This document shows positions 1 through 9,099 of a stretch of DNA of 64,000 bases, in pieces. This stretch comes from Rudanella lutea DSM 19387 (GTDB taxonomy: Bacteria > Bacteroidota > Bacteroidia > Cytophagales > Spirosomataceae). The DNA is taken from assembly GCF_000383955.1 (NCBI RefSeq), contig NZ_KB913013.1, positions 3,061,194 to 3,125,193 on the forward strand, in the 5' to 3' direction. The translations under genes and the position numbers were made by a program. The stretch's first letter is position 1, and the number at the start of each line of letters is the position of its first letter. The notes under the pieces are model-generated. The model had not been told where the DNA came from, did not search any database, and saw only the letters and a program-made list of their open reading frames with translations.

Positions 1-833
1 CGATCTCTGGACAGTCGTACGAAGAGCGAGTTGAAGCGTTGCGTACTGGTATACGAAATCACTATGAGCGTCTGGCCGACTACTGTCATCAAACATACGC
101 GCAGGTGCCGCTTCTGGCCATGGGGCACCTGTATGTAAACGGAGCGAGTGTGTCGGAAAGTGAACGAGAGATTCACTGTGTGGGCGGTCAGGCGGCTTTC
201 TCAACCGAACACTTTCCGGGCGGATTCAATTATGTAGCCCTGGGCCATATCCATATGCCACAGTCGATGGGCTCCGATGGGATGGTTCGGTACAGTGGCT
301 CGCCCATTCCGCTTAGCTTCAGTGAACGCGCCAACGCGCATCAGGTGCTTGAGTTATCGCTCGAAAACGGGATTCTGACCAATGTGTGTTCTATTCGGGT
401 GCCTTCGTTCCGGCGGTTGCAGCACGTAGGCGGTACACTTGAGCAGGTAAGGGATTCGCTTGAGCAGATTACGGCAGAAGAGGGCCAATTGACAACCCTT
501 GTCGAAATACTGGTTGAAGAAGCACAGGAAAGCCACGCGACCCGACTTCACTTTGAGCAACTCCATCGTGATTACATGGAGGCTCCTTTTTCGATAGCCA
601 AAGCGAGATTGGTGTTTCAGAACAAACGGCAGGGGCTGGAGTCGTTGTTAGTGGCCGATACCCACTTGCAAGACCTATCGTACCTGGACGTTTTCGAGCG
701 TCGGCTGGATAGTTCGCTTGTTGATCCAGAAAACCGCTCTGTACTTCTCGAAACCTACAAACAACTTTACCGGGCTGTGACAGAACAGGCCTCGCCCTTC
801 TTGCATGAAAATTCGGCAGATACGCTTTCGTAA
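1..833 (+). CDS. sbcD: Exonuclease SbcD (Mre11-like nuclease subunit), C-terminal part
   Basis: The reading frame is open to the left edge, so only the C-terminal part (about 277 residues) is visible. SbcD is the Mre11-type metal-dependent nuclease that works with the SbcC ATPase to cut hairpins and protein-blocked DNA ends. The segment YVALGHIHMPQ (near base 240) matches the GHxH metal-binding motif of calcineurin-like nucleases, followed by the capping region. The identification is reinforced by sbcC, whose start lies 29 bases inside the end of this gene, indicating translational coupling. The N-terminal phosphoesterase motifs lie outside the window. Confidence 0.93.
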   Translation, partial: ISGQSYEERVEALRTGIRNHYERLADYCHQTYAQVPLLAMGHLYVNGASVSESEREIHCVGGQAAFSTEHFPGGFNYVALGHIHMPQSMGSDGMVRYSGSPIPLSFSERANAHQVLELSLENGILTNVCSIRVPSFRRLQHVGGTLEQVRDSLEQITAEEGQLTTLVEILVEEAQESHATRLHFEQLHRDYMEAPFSIAKARLVFQNKRQGLESLLVADTHLQDLSYLDVFERRLDSSLVDPENRSVLLETYKQLYRAVTEQASPFLHENSADTLS

Positions 834-3800
834 TATAAACTCCTTTTACGGCGAGCACCCGCCGGTTCAGTTCACGGAGGGCGCCTTGGCGGCTACGGGG
901 CTATTTGTAATTTCGGGGCCCACCGGCGCGGGCAAGTCTACCCTACTCGACGTAATTACGCTAGCTCTGTTCAACCGGGTACCCCGGATTTCGGGTCAGC
1001 TTTCGAATACCGTTCTTGTGAACGAAGGCCTGATTGTGAATCAACAGGCTATGCAGGAACCTAACACGGCGGCCTATGCCGAAGTAGAGTACGAAGTAGC
1101 GGGTGAAGCATACCGATCGCGCTGGTCGGTTCGGAAGAACCGCAACGGCAACTGGAACAACTATGAGATGGAGGTGGCCCATTTGCCGAAAGGCGAAACC
1201 GAGGGCAAACTGTTTCCGATTAAGAATCTCGCTGATTTCCCCCGAAAAAACGAAGAGCTGATTGGCCTCACCTATGAGCAATTCATCCGGTCGATTGTAC
1301 TGGCGCAGGGTGCTTTTGACCAGTTTTTGAAAGCTAAAGCGGCCGAACGGAGCAAAATGCTGGAGAAAATAACCGGCACTGAAATCTACCGTCTCCTGAG
1401 CCAACGGGCGTATGCCATCGCCAAAGACTACGATGCCCAACTGGAGACGATGCGACAGGCGGTTTCGTTAATTCACGTGCTCGACGATGAGAAGGTTGCC
1501 GCGTTGAAAGCCCAGCAAAAGGCGATCGGTACCCAGTTGAAAACGCTCGACACGGCCATTGAGCATTTTACAGCCGAACAACAGTGGCTCAAACAACTCG
1601 CCGAAGCAGAACAAAGTCTGACAGGGTTGGCGAATCGTCAACAGCAGCTGGCGAGTCGCCGTGACGAATTTGCCCCCAATGCCGCCCGGTTGGCCCGTCA
1701 TGCCACCGTGGCCGACCTAACTGCCGAACTCACCACACTCCGTGCGCTGGAACAACAACGCACGCAACTGACGACCCAGCAAACCGAAGCTGCAACTACA
1801 CTTACCGCCCTGCACTCCTCACTAAACGAGTTGCTGGGCAAAGCCCGGCTATTGACTCATCAGGGCACACTCGCCATTGAGGCTATCGAACCCGCCGTTA
1901 ATACCTTCCGGGAGCAGATTGTGTCGCTGACGCAGAATGAACAAAGCGAACACCAGAATGCTAAACGCCCGCTTGCTACGGTACAGCAGGCCATTCGATC
2001 GGCGGAGGAGCCCTGGCTACGGAAATTACCGCTAAACAACACCGAAGCGGCTCTAGAGGAAGTACAGCTCCAACAGCAGAAACTGGCCAACGACCTGGCC
2101 ACACTATCGGCCGAGTACACGTCCATCACGCCCGACACCCTTCAGCATGCGTTGAACCAACTGGTAGAACGCACCACGCAGTACAGCCAATTGGTCACCT
2201 TGCTTGAAGAACAGCAAAAACGACTGGCAGAAGGGATGAGCCTCAAAGAAAAGGCCGAAACACTCGACGCTACGGTTGACGCCAATACAAAAGCCGAAGC
2301 CCGGTTAAAATTGGAGCTTGAACAGCTGGAAGCGACCAAAGTGGCCCTTGAAGCGACCCAACGTCGAATCGATACAGAAGCCAACCTGGATGAACTCCGC
2401 AAAGGGCTGACCTCGGGCGAGCCTTGTCCGCTCTGCGGATCGTTGAAGCATCCGTATGCCCAGCACTATGTACAACAAACAGGCGAGGTGGCCCTGAAAC
2501 TCCGGATTGCCCAGGCAGACTGGGAGGCCAAGCGGGCTCAATACGAGCAGGCGCAGCGAGCCCTCATTCAGTCGCAATCCGATCAGGCATCTTTTACTAC
2601 CTACCGCGATCAACTGCGGCAGGAGTTCAAAAAACGCAAGGCCGAACTCGCAACTAAGTTGACAGCCGTAGCCCTCGACCCCGACATTCAACCCACCGAA
2701 CTGCAAAGCACCATTAAGCTGCTTAATCTGCAACGGCAGGATTTGCACCGGCTGCAGCATCTCTGGCAACAGCGCGACATGCTACAACGGATAGCGACGG
2801 ACCTGCAACAGGCGGATGCTTGCCTTAAACGAGCCGCCGAAATCAAAGCCCGACGTGAGTCCTTATATATAGGTACAGATATTCGGTCCGACTGTGAAAC
2901 CCTCCTCAACCAGTTGGCGCGGGTTCAACAGCAGATAGCCACCCAACAAACGCTCCTTCGGAAGGCGCAGGACGAAGGGCAAGCCTGCCAGCAACAGCTT
3001 GGACAATTACACCACGGACTAACCCCTGTACTGACCCAGCGGGGGTTTGTCGATGCCGACTCGGCGCGGGCCTGCCTTCTCGATGCCACAACGGCCCGGC
3101 AGCTACAGGAAATCGAGACGGGATTGCAAAAAGAAGCCGATGAGATCAGCCGACGTACAGAGGAGGAAACAACCAAACGGGACAACGCGTTGGCCCATCG
3201 AAAAGAAACCGGCACAGCGGAACAAATCGATACGCAGCTCAAAGGGCTCAAGGATGAACAACGCCGGGTAACCGAAAGTGTGGGCTATGTGAAGAAGCAA
3301 CTTGAACACGATCAGGACGAGCGCAAACGACAACAATCGATGCGCAAAAAGCTGACCAACCTGGAGCAGGAGGCTCAGCCCTGGCGCGAACTGGCCCGGC
3401 TCATTGGTAGCGCCAAGGGTGATGAGTTTAGCAAGTTTGCTCAGGGATTAACTCTCTCGCAACTGATCGGGCTGGCCAACCGGCGGCTCCGCGAACTCAC
3501 TGACCGGTATTTGTTGCAAAAACCACGCGACGGGCAAGACGAACTGTACGTTGTGGATTTGTATCAGGGTAATGCCGAGCGGTCGGTATCGAGCTTGTCG
3601 GGGGGTGAAACATTTACGCTCAGCTTGTCGCTGGCGCTGGGGCTGTCGGATCTGGCTTCGCAAAATGTGCAGATCAACAGCCTGTTTATCGACGAGGGCT
3701 TTGGAACCCTCGACCCCGAATCGCTCGACACGGCCATTGTCATGCTCGAGAAACTTCAGCACGACAGCCAAAAGACCATCGGGATTATTTCGCACCGGCA

Positions 3801-3882
3801 CGAAATCAAGGAGCGGATTTCGGTACAGATTCAGGTAGAGAAAGGAACCGACGGCAACAGCAAGCTGAAAGTGGTTGAGTAA
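805..3882 (+). CDS. sbcC: Exonuclease SbcC (Rad50-like SMC ATPase)
   Basis: A protein of 1025 residues with the full Rad50/SbcC architecture. The N-terminal Walker A is GPTGAGKST near residue 39. Long Gln/Glu/Ala-rich coiled coils flank a zinc hook CPLCGS at residues 541-546. The ABC signature SSLSGGE is near residue 930 and Walker B SLFIDEGFGTLD near 958. It drives ATP-dependent processing of DNA ends and hairpins with SbcD. The ATG lies inside the end of sbcD (29-base overlap), a classical two-gene operon. Length is normal for the family and no lesion is seen. Confidence 0.97.
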   Translation: MKIRQIRFRNINSFYGEHPPVQFTEGALAATGLFVISGPTGAGKSTLLDVITLALFNRVPRISGQLSNTVLVNEGLIVNQQAMQEPNTAAYAEVEYEVAGEAYRSRWSVRKNRNGNWNNYEMEVAHLPKGETEGKLFPIKNLADFPRKNEELIGLTYEQFIRSIVLAQGAFDQFLKAKAAERSKMLEKITGTEIYRLLSQRAYAIAKDYDAQLETMRQAVSLIHVLDDEKVAALKAQQKAIGTQLKTLDTAIEHFTAEQQWLKQLAEAEQSLTGLANRQQQLASRRDEFAPNAARLARHATVADLTAELTTLRALEQQRTQLTTQQTEAATTLTALHSSLNELLGKARLLTHQGTLAIEAIEPAVNTFREQIVSLTQNEQSEHQNAKRPLATVQQAIRSAEEPWLRKLPLNNTEAALEEVQLQQQKLANDLATLSAEYTSITPDTLQHALNQLVERTTQYSQLVTLLEEQQKRLAEGMSLKEKAETLDATVDANTKAEARLKLELEQLEATKVALEATQRRIDTEANLDELRKGLTSGEPCPLCGSLKHPYAQHYVQQTGEVALKLRIAQADWEAKRAQYEQAQRALIQSQSDQASFTTYRDQLRQEFKKRKAELATKLTAVALDPDIQPTELQSTIKLLNLQRQDLHRLQHLWQQRDMLQRIATDLQQADACLKRAAEIKARRESLYIGTDIRSDCETLLNQLARVQQQIATQQTLLRKAQDEGQACQQQLGQLHHGLTPVLTQRGFVDADSARACLLDATTARQLQEIETGLQKEADEISRRTEEETTKRDNALAHRKETGTAEQIDTQLKGLKDEQRRVTESVGYVKKQLEHDQDERKRQQSMRKKLTNLEQEAQPWRELARLIGSAKGDEFSKFAQGLTLSQLIGLANRRLRELTDRYLLQKPRDGQDELYVVDLYQGNAERSVSSLSGGETFTLSLSLALGLSDLASQNVQINSLFIDEGFGTLDPESLDTAIVMLEKLQHDSQKTIGIISHRHEIKERISVQIQVEKGTDGNSKLKVVE

Positions 3883-3886
3883 AGGA

Positions 3887-3961
3887 AGTTTGCAGTAGGC
3901 AGTAGGCAGTAGGCAGTTCTGCTGAGTACGCTCTGCGAACTGCCTACTGCCACTGCAAACT
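3887..3961. repeat. Inverted repeat with internal tandem unit
   Basis: The left arm (3887-3919) and right arm (3937-3961) are complementary, except that the left arm carries one extra copy of an 8-base unit, agtaggca. The element lies just after the sbcC stop codon and before the end of the convergent fabI. It probably forms a hairpin that terminates transcription from both sides. Confidence 0.75.
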
Positions 3962-3966
3962 GCTTT

Positions 3967-4782
3967 CTATTTCACATTCACCAGATCCATGATTTCTGCC
4001 GAAACGCCGGTCATTGAGAAACCACCGTCGTGGAAGAGGTTCTGCATGGTCACCATACGCGTATAATCTGAGAAAAGCGTAATGCAGTAATCGGCGCACT
4101 GATCGGCCGTAGCGTTACCCAAGGGGGCAATCGCATCGGCATATCCGAAAAACTTATCGAACCCACCAATCCCCGAACCAGCCGTGGTTTGCGTTGGCGA
4201 CTGCGATACCGTGTTGACGCGCACCTTGCGGTATTTACCGTAGTGGTAGCCAAAGCTCCGTGCAATGGACTCCAGCATGGCTTTCGCTTCGGCCATGTCG
4301 GTGTAGAACGGAAACGTCCGTTGGGCGGCCATATATGTCAGACCCACTACCGAACCCCACTCATTGATGGCATCCAGCTTATAGGCCGTTTGCATCATGC
4401 GGTGAAACGACAGCGCCGAAATATCGAGGGTTTGCTTAAACCATTCGTAGTTGAGGTCAGTGTAGGCGCGGCCTTTGCGAATATTGGGGCTCATGCCGAT
4501 GCTGTGCAGCACAAAGTCGATTTTGCCGCCCAGAATTTCCTGCGATTGGGTAAAGAGCTTTTCGAGGTCTTCGTTCGAGGTGGCGTCGGCCGGAATAATT
4601 TCGGCATTACATTCTTCCGCCAGCTTTTTGATCTCGCCCATGCGCATAGCAATGGGGGCATTTGTGAGCGTAAAGGTGGCTCCTTCTTCTTTAGCCCGCT
4701 GCGCTATTTTCCAAGCGATTGAGCTGTCGTTGAGGGCACCCGAAATGATGCCGCGTTTTCCTTGTAATAGTCCGTATGCCAT
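3967..4782 (-). CDS. fabI: Enoyl-[acyl-carrier-protein] reductase FabI
   Basis: NADH-dependent reductase of the last step in each fatty-acid elongation round. The 271 residues begin with the typical FabI start (GLLQGKRGIISGALNDSSIAWKIA), a Rossmann fold lacking the usual TGxxxGIG and instead carrying the FabI form of the cofactor loop. The catalytic Y-x6-K is Y160/K167, with a second conserved Tyr at 150. Length matches the family (about 260-275). The gene stands alone, flanked on both sides by intergenic repeats, so it is probably monocistronic. Distinction from FabL/FabV is clear from the Y-x6-K spacing. Confidence 0.95.
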   Translation of the reverse strand: MAYGLLQGKRGIISGALNDSSIAWKIAQRAKEEGATFTLTNAPIAMRMGEIKKLAEECNAEIIPADATSNEDLEKLFTQSQEILGGKIDFVLHSIGMSPNIRKGRAYTDLNYEWFKQTLDISALSFHRMMQTAYKLDAINEWGSVVGLTYMAAQRTFPFYTDMAEAKAMLESIARSFGYHYGKYRKVRVNTVSQSPTQTTAGSGIGGFDKFFGYADAIAPLGNATADQCADYCITLFSDYTRMVTMQNLFHDGGFSMTGVSAEIMDLVNVK

Positions 4783-4793
4783 AATGTTAAAAA

Positions 4794-4870
4794 TGCGTAA
4801 TGAGTAATGTGTAATGCGTAATGAAAGTTACTCGCGCGGTCGCTCATTCATCATTACGCCTTGCGCATTC
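4794..4870. repeat. Repetitive, partly palindromic intergenic element
   Basis: Upstream of fabI the + strand repeats the unit taatgcgtaatga with variants (4795-4833). A roughly complementary copy follows at 4848-4870. It belongs to the general class of intergenic repeats seen across this window and overlaps the place where the fabI promoter should lie. Confidence 0.55.
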
Positions 4871-4885
4871 GTAGACAAAAGTAGG

Positions 4886-5914
4886 TTATTTTTTGGGGAT
4901 GGAAGCGACAGTAACTGGCTGGGGGCTCATTCTCAGCACCTCTTCCATAAATTTTCGGGTTTCGCGCTCTACCCCGGCAAGATCCCCGGAGGTAAACCGG
5001 GAGGCAATCACATGATCGCCCGATTCGGGAAAAGCCACCTCGCGTTTCTGCGTGGTCGGCGTCCCCAGTTGCGCAAACATATCGAGCATGGCCGGTACCG
5101 ATACCACCTCATCCTGATGCTCGTCGTCTTTATAATAATACCCCATAAACACGGGCTGCTTAATGCGGGCAAACACCTCGGTTGTCATGTACGTGTCCAT
5201 CAGGGTCTGGAGCGTTAGCAACCCGTTGGTGTGATAACGCGTAAGCCAGTACTGGGCACGGTCGGGTTTATACCGGGTAATGTTGACGTGCTCACCGTTC
5301 ATAACCCGATTCAGAATCTGTTGGCCCCAGGGCCGCGTGGTTAGCTTAAGGGCCGGGTTGGCCGTAGCGATACAGGGTGAGTAGAGTATCAGGCTGTGTA
5401 TTTCGGGGTGATGGGCCGCCAGATACAGTGTCAGCATACCACCTGCCGACGTTCCCATCACGATAACACTATCGCCCAACGCCTTACCAATGGCCAGCGC
5501 CCGCTCTGCCGAAGCCACGTATGAAGCCGGGGTAAGGTTTTTCAACGCATCGGGCGATTTCAGGCCGTGTTCGGCGGTACGGGCCAGGTACAGGTTACAC
5601 CCGTAGGCCTGCGCAATAGCTCGGTTGACCGGGTCGCCCTCGGCCCAACTGGCACCAAACCCCGGAATATAGACAAGGCTATACCGCGTTTTTTGCTTCG
5701 ACGTGCTATCGGCCCAGATAATCCGGGCCTCGTTGTCGGGTTTGAGGGGCACAGCGGCTTCGTCGCGGGCAATGACTGCTTCCAGTTCAGCGAGCGACGA
5801 GGTCAACTGAACCGGCTTTGGGGCTACCGGCTCAAAACTCGGGCGAGGCCCCGACAGATAAGCCGCCCCCAAAGCAGCCAGCCCTACACCTACCCATTTC
5901 AGGTATCGATTCAT
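4886..5914 (-). CDS. Alpha/beta hydrolase, membrane-anchored or exported
   Basis: A predicted serine esterase/lipase of 342 residues. A hydrophobic N-terminus (MNRYLKWVGVGLAALGAAYL) looks like a signal peptide or anchor. The nucleophile elbow GTSAG places Ser156. An acidic stretch (DDEHQDEVV) and ESGDHVIAS near the C-terminus could supply the Asp and His of the triad. The start at 5914 is preferred over an in-frame ATG at 5959 because the latter lies inside the upstream methyltransferase gene; from 5914 the gap is 8 bases, implying one operon. The substrate cannot be told from sequence. Confidence 0.85.
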   Translation of the reverse strand: MNRYLKWVGVGLAALGAAYLSGPRPSFEPVAPKPVQLTSSLAELEAVIARDEAAVPLKPDNEARIIWADSTSKQKTRYSLVYIPGFGASWAEGDPVNRAIAQAYGCNLYLARTAEHGLKSPDALKNLTPASYVASAERALAIGKALGDSVIVMGTSAGGMLTLYLAAHHPEIHSLILYSPCIATANPALKLTTRPWGQQILNRVMNGEHVNITRYKPDRAQYWLTRYHTNGLLTLQTLMDTYMTTEVFARIKQPVFMGYYYKDDEHQDEVVSVPAMLDMFAQLGTPTTQKREVAFPESGDHVIASRFTSGDLAGVERETRKFMEEVLRMSPQPVTVASIPKK

Positions 5915-5922
5915 AAGCGGTT

Positions 5923-7293
5923 TTATACGTACTCTTTTATATCCATTCGGATCCGCCAATCCTTTGGCAGGTAGTTATTCACCCGGTTGCCAACGCCTTT
6001 CATCCAGCCCAGTGCCAACCCCTCGAAACGCGCCAGCACCCACCCTCGAACTGGCTCATTCAAGACCAGATTCTCTTTCTTAAAGTACCGAAGTGCTTCT
6101 TCTTTACTAAGCTCAACGCCCGGTACCGTGGAGGCCAGCGCTGTGCTGAGGGCCAGCGCATGGGCCGGCACAAAATCGGTCCCTTTAAACGTGCCCGAAT
6201 CCAGGCCAAACCCTTTGTTGCGGAGTTGGTCATTGACAAAGTACAGCGTTTTTTCGAGCGATGTCAGAATAGCCACTACCTCCCCATTGGGCTTTTGCCA
6301 GTACGAAAACCGGTCGGGCTCGGCCAGCCAGCTCCGCACCTGTGCCGTTTCGCGGGGGCGGAGGGGCTTCCAGTCGCGAAAGGGGCGGCTGTTGTTTTTG
6401 ATAGCGGGAGCAAAATCAGTTTTCTCAAACACACTGATAAAAAACCCCTCACCCTCTACCCGGTGCGGATAACACTGATAGCCCACCGCCCCGGCCTGCT
6501 GTTTAGGCACCACTTGCCAGTCGGCAGGCAGGTTGAGCGGCCGATTTTTGAACCCGTTGTCGAGCAAAAACTGCATGTTTTCGCTGTTTTCGGCCTCATT
6601 GTAGGTACAAGTGCTGTAAATCAGAATCCCCCCCTGATCGACAAGCGGGGCGGCTGCCGCCAGAATCCGTTTCTGCCGCGCCGAGCACAGCTGTACGGCA
6701 TCGGTAGACCATTCCTGCACGGCATCGATGTCTTTCCGGAAAAGCCCCTCACCTGAGCAGGGAGCATCGACCATGACGACATCAAAGAAACCCGCCAGTC
6801 CCCCCATATCGTCGGGGTCATGATTGCTGATTAGCACGTTCGGATAGCCCCATTTTTCCACGTTTTCGCGCAGGATCGGGATGCGGGTACGAATCACCTC
6901 GTTGCACATCAGCAAGCTATCGTCCGACAGCAACGACGCCATCAGGGTAGTTTTCCCACCGGGGGCGGCACACAGATCGAGTACTTTAAGCGGTCGGTTC
7001 AGATTAACCGACTGCCGCAGGGCTTCGGCCAGCAGCATCGACGAGGCCTCCTGCACATAGTACGCACCGGCCTGAAACAGCGGGTCGAGCGTAAACACGG
7101 GCCGTTCGGGTAGGTAATACCCCTCGGCGCACCAGGGCACCGGCTTCAGGTGGGTGGTATCGAGTGCGGGTTTGCGCGGGTTGACGCGAACACTAACCGG
7201 CGGTTCCTGAGCAAGCGCGGCTTCAAACGCCGAAAATTCGTCGGCCAGCTGGGCCTGCATCTGCGCACGAAACGCGGGGGGAAGTTGAATCAT
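5923..7293 (-). CDS. rsmF: RsmF/NSUN-type RNA m5C methyltransferase
   Basis: SAM-dependent cytosine-5 RNA methyltransferase of the NOL1/NOP2/Sun family, most like RsmF (YebU), which modifies 16S rRNA. It has the SAM-binding motif VLDLCAAPGGKT (residues 104-115), the motif IV cysteine in DAPCSGEG (Cys179) and the catalytic cysteine in STCTYNEAE (Cys229). The C-terminal domain (about 300-456) is the RNA-binding extension characteristic of RsmF. At 456 residues the length is normal. The esterase gene follows 8 bases downstream. The upstream region is shared with the divergent kdsC. The target base is inferred from the family. Confidence 0.92.
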   Translation of the reverse strand: MIQLPPAFRAQMQAQLADEFSAFEAALAQEPPVSVRVNPRKPALDTTHLKPVPWCAEGYYLPERPVFTLDPLFQAGAYYVQEASSMLLAEALRQSVNLNRPLKVLDLCAAPGGKTTLMASLLSDDSLLMCNEVIRTRIPILRENVEKWGYPNVLISNHDPDDMGGLAGFFDVVMVDAPCSGEGLFRKDIDAVQEWSTDAVQLCSARQKRILAAAAPLVDQGGILIYSTCTYNEAENSENMQFLLDNGFKNRPLNLPADWQVVPKQQAGAVGYQCYPHRVEGEGFFISVFEKTDFAPAIKNNSRPFRDWKPLRPRETAQVRSWLAEPDRFSYWQKPNGEVVAILTSLEKTLYFVNDQLRNKGFGLDSGTFKGTDFVPAHALALSTALASTVPGVELSKEEALRYFKKENLVLNEPVRGWVLARFEGLALGWMKGVGNRVNNYLPKDWRIRMDIKEYV

Positions 7294-7301
7294 ACTGTAA
7301 A

Positions 7302-7392
7302 GATGGGAACATGGATTGAACGGATGTAGCGGATCGGAACGGATTTTTTATCCATCCTGATCTGTTGCATCCATTCAATCCGTGTTCCCATC
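7302..7392. repeat. Long inverted repeat in the rsmF/kdsC divergent promoter region
   Basis: Arms at 7302-7326 and 7368-7392 (25 bases each) are complementary with two mismatches and contain the core ggattgaacggat. The same core builds the repeat on the other side of kdsC (7931-8038). It fills most of the 118-base space between divergent genes, so it must be part of or next to both promoters. Confidence 0.8.
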
Positions 7393-7399
7393 AAAGTAA

Positions 7400-7407
7400 T
7401 ATCTTTA
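7400..7407 (+). promoter_or_regulatory. -7 element for kdsC, almost at the start codon
   Basis: TATCTTTA matches the Bacteroidota -7 consensus TAnnTTTG at all but the last base. Only 4 bases separate it from the kdsC ATG at 7412, so transcription would begin at or inside the start codon (a leaderless or nearly leaderless mRNA). Confidence 0.5.
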
Positions 7408-7411
7408 CGCC

Positions 7412-7924
7412 ATGAACCCACTACACGAACGTTTTGCCCGCGTCCGCACCTTCATTTTTGATGTCGACGGGGTGCTGACCGATGGCAGCGTGCATGCTTT
7501 AGCCTCTGGCGAGCAGTTTCGCACCTTCAACATCCGCGACGGCTACGGTATTGAGCAAGCCCTCAAGGCGGGGTACAAAATCGCGATTGTATCGGCCGGT
7601 AATCAGGAGGGCGTTCGGAAACGGCTGGAATTCCTGAAAATAAAAGACATTTTCATGGGCGGCCCTTCCGACCAGAAGCTCAACGCGTATCTGGGATACC
7701 TCACCCGCGACGCCGTTGCCGAAGATGAGGTGCTCTACATGGGCGACGACCTCCCCGACTGGGAGATTCTGGCCCGCCCGGCTCTCCTCAGCACTTGCCC
7801 GGCCGATGCTGCCGATGAGATTCAGGCTATTTGTGACTATATATCGCCCAAACCCGGCGGCCGTGGAGCCGTGCGCGACGTGATTGAGCAGGTCATGAAA
7901 GCGCAGGGCAAATGGGTAAGATAA
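7412..7924 (+). CDS. kdsC: KdsC-type HAD phosphatase (KDO 8-phosphate phosphatase)
   Basis: A small HAD hydrolase of 170 residues. The nucleophile motif FDVDGVLTDG has Asp17 and Asp19, followed by IRDGYGIEQAL, the VSAGNQ motif II and YMGDDLPDWE motif IV. This pattern and length are those of KdsC, which dephosphorylates 3-deoxy-D-manno-octulosonate 8-phosphate in lipopolysaccharide core synthesis. There is no large cap domain, as expected. It lies alone between two intergenic repeats that share a core sequence. A related HAD phosphatase of other specificity is possible but less likely. Confidence 0.88.
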   Translation: MNPLHERFARVRTFIFDVDGVLTDGSVHALASGEQFRTFNIRDGYGIEQALKAGYKIAIVSAGNQEGVRKRLEFLKIKDIFMGGPSDQKLNAYLGYLTRDAVAEDEVLYMGDDLPDWEILARPALLSTCPADAADEIQAICDYISPKPGGRGAVRDVIEQVMKAQGKWVR

Positions 7925-7930
7925 TTGTAG

Positions 7931-8038
7931 ATAGGAACGCGGATTGAACGGATTGAGCAGATAGGCACAGATTTTTTCTTTATGATTAAAAAGAAAATCA
8001 GTTTAAATCCGCTCGATCCGTTCAATCCGCGTTCCTAT
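7931..8038. repeat. Long inverted repeat supplying the ybeY stop codon
   Basis: Arms 7931-7958 and 8011-8038 (28 bases) are complementary with one mismatch. The element separates convergent kdsC and ybeY. The right arm encodes the last codons of ybeY (Asp-Arg-Asn-Ala-Asp-stop). It shares the core ggattgaacggat with the repeat at 7302-7392. Confidence 0.85.
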
Positions 8039-8453
8039 CCTTCCAAACCGCTAACCATTCGTTCTCTTTCGCCCTCATAGCCTGTTCTTCTTCGGGTGTT
8101 TTGTCGCCGAAGCCGCAGAGGTGCAGCAACCCGTGGGCCAACACCCGGCGCATTTCCTGAATAGGCGCAACACCCAACTGAGCGGCATTATCGACCACCC
8201 GGTCGACACTAATAAAGATATCGCCTTCGAGCAGGTCTTCTTCCTCGCTCTGGTCAAAGGTGATGATGTCGGTGTAATAATCGTGATCGAGGTAGTCACG
8301 GTTGACCTGCAGCACGTGCTCGTCGGAGCAGAAAATATAGTTCAGGTCGCCGATGCGGAAGCCTTCAGCTTCGGCCTGTTGCTTCAGCCACTGGCGCGTG
8401 GCCTGTTTTTGCGGCAGTTTGTAGGGGGTATCTTCGTTGAAAAATCGAATCAT
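8022..8453 (-). CDS. ybeY: YbeY endoribonuclease (rRNA maturation)
   Basis: A single-strand-specific, metal-dependent RNase of 143 residues needed for 16S rRNA 3'-end maturation and ribosome quality control. The motif RRVLAHGLLHLCGFGDKT gives zinc ligands His107 and His111. The third position of the classical H-x3-H-x5-H is Asp117 instead of His; I recall the same change in other Bacteroidota YbeY proteins. Length is normal. One base separates it from the upstream Uma2 gene, so the two are probably co-transcribed. Its C-terminal codons lie within an intergenic repeat arm. Confidence 0.93.
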   Translation of the reverse strand: MIRFFNEDTPYKLPQKQATRQWLKQQAEAEGFRIGDLNYIFCSDEHVLQVNRDYLDHDYYTDIITFDQSEEEDLLEGDIFISVDRVVDNAAQLGVAPIQEMRRVLAHGLLHLCGFGDKTPEEEQAMRAKENEWLAVWKDRNAD

Positions 8454-8454
8454 G

Positions 8455-9060
8455 TTAGCGCATCAGCAAGTTCAGATTAAAGGTAAAGCCTGGTAATACC
8501 TTTTCTCCTGAAATTGGCTCGTTGAAATCGGTGTGCTTGCCAATGGTTCCGTCGGCCCTATAAATCAAAACCTCCTGTTGTTTGACATTGATAAGCCAGC
8601 CAAGCTGCACACCGTTGGCAATATATTCCTGCATTTTGTCTTTTGCAGGAGCCAATACATCTGTTTTAGACATCAACTCAACAACAAACTCGGGAGCTAC
8701 CGGTGGAAACCGCTCCTGTTCATCTTCGGTAAGCTCGTTCCATCGGGCATCGCTCACCCAGGCAACATCCGGTGAGCGGGTGGCTCCATTGGGTAGCTTA
8801 AAAGCAGTTGAAGAGTCAAAAACCAGTCCTCCATGTGTCTCCGACCAAGCGTCGAGCCGTGAGGTAATTTTAGTGTTCCGGTTTCCCGTTTTTCCGCCTG
8901 TATTGGGCATCGCTACAATAGTTCCGTCGGGGTTGCGCTCAAACTTAAGGTGGTCATTTTGACGGCAAAACTCGTAGAACGCCAGATCATCCATCTGGTA
9001 GTTAGCAAACTTGACAATCGTTTGCTGCACGTCTGGCATATTGGCAATACTCAGCGTCAT
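8455..9060 (-). CDS. Uma2 family (PD-(D/E)xK-like) putative endonuclease
   Basis: A 201-residue member of the Uma2 restriction-endonuclease-like family (PF05685), whose biological role is unsettled. Recognisable elements are the N-terminal region around FYEFCRQND, the ATRSPDVAWVS core with its conserved Asp, PEFVVELMSKTD with the acidic residue and the DKMQEYIANGVQLGWLI segment. A second Uma2 gene lies at 11610, on the other side of the helicase gene. The upstream minus strand has TAACTTTA (near the TAnnTTTG consensus) about 20 bases before the start. Confidence 0.88.
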   Translation of the reverse strand: MTLSIANMPDVQQTIVKFANYQMDDLAFYEFCRQNDHLKFERNPDGTIVAMPNTGGKTGNRNTKITSRLDAWSETHGGLVFDSSTAFKLPNGATRSPDVAWVSDARWNELTEDEQERFPPVAPEFVVELMSKTDVLAPAKDKMQEYIANGVQLGWLINVKQQEVLIYRADGTIGKHTDFNEPISGEKVLPGFTFNLNLLMR

Positions 9061-9099
9061 GAATGATCTACGTTTATTAGTAAAGTTAGCATATTACCC

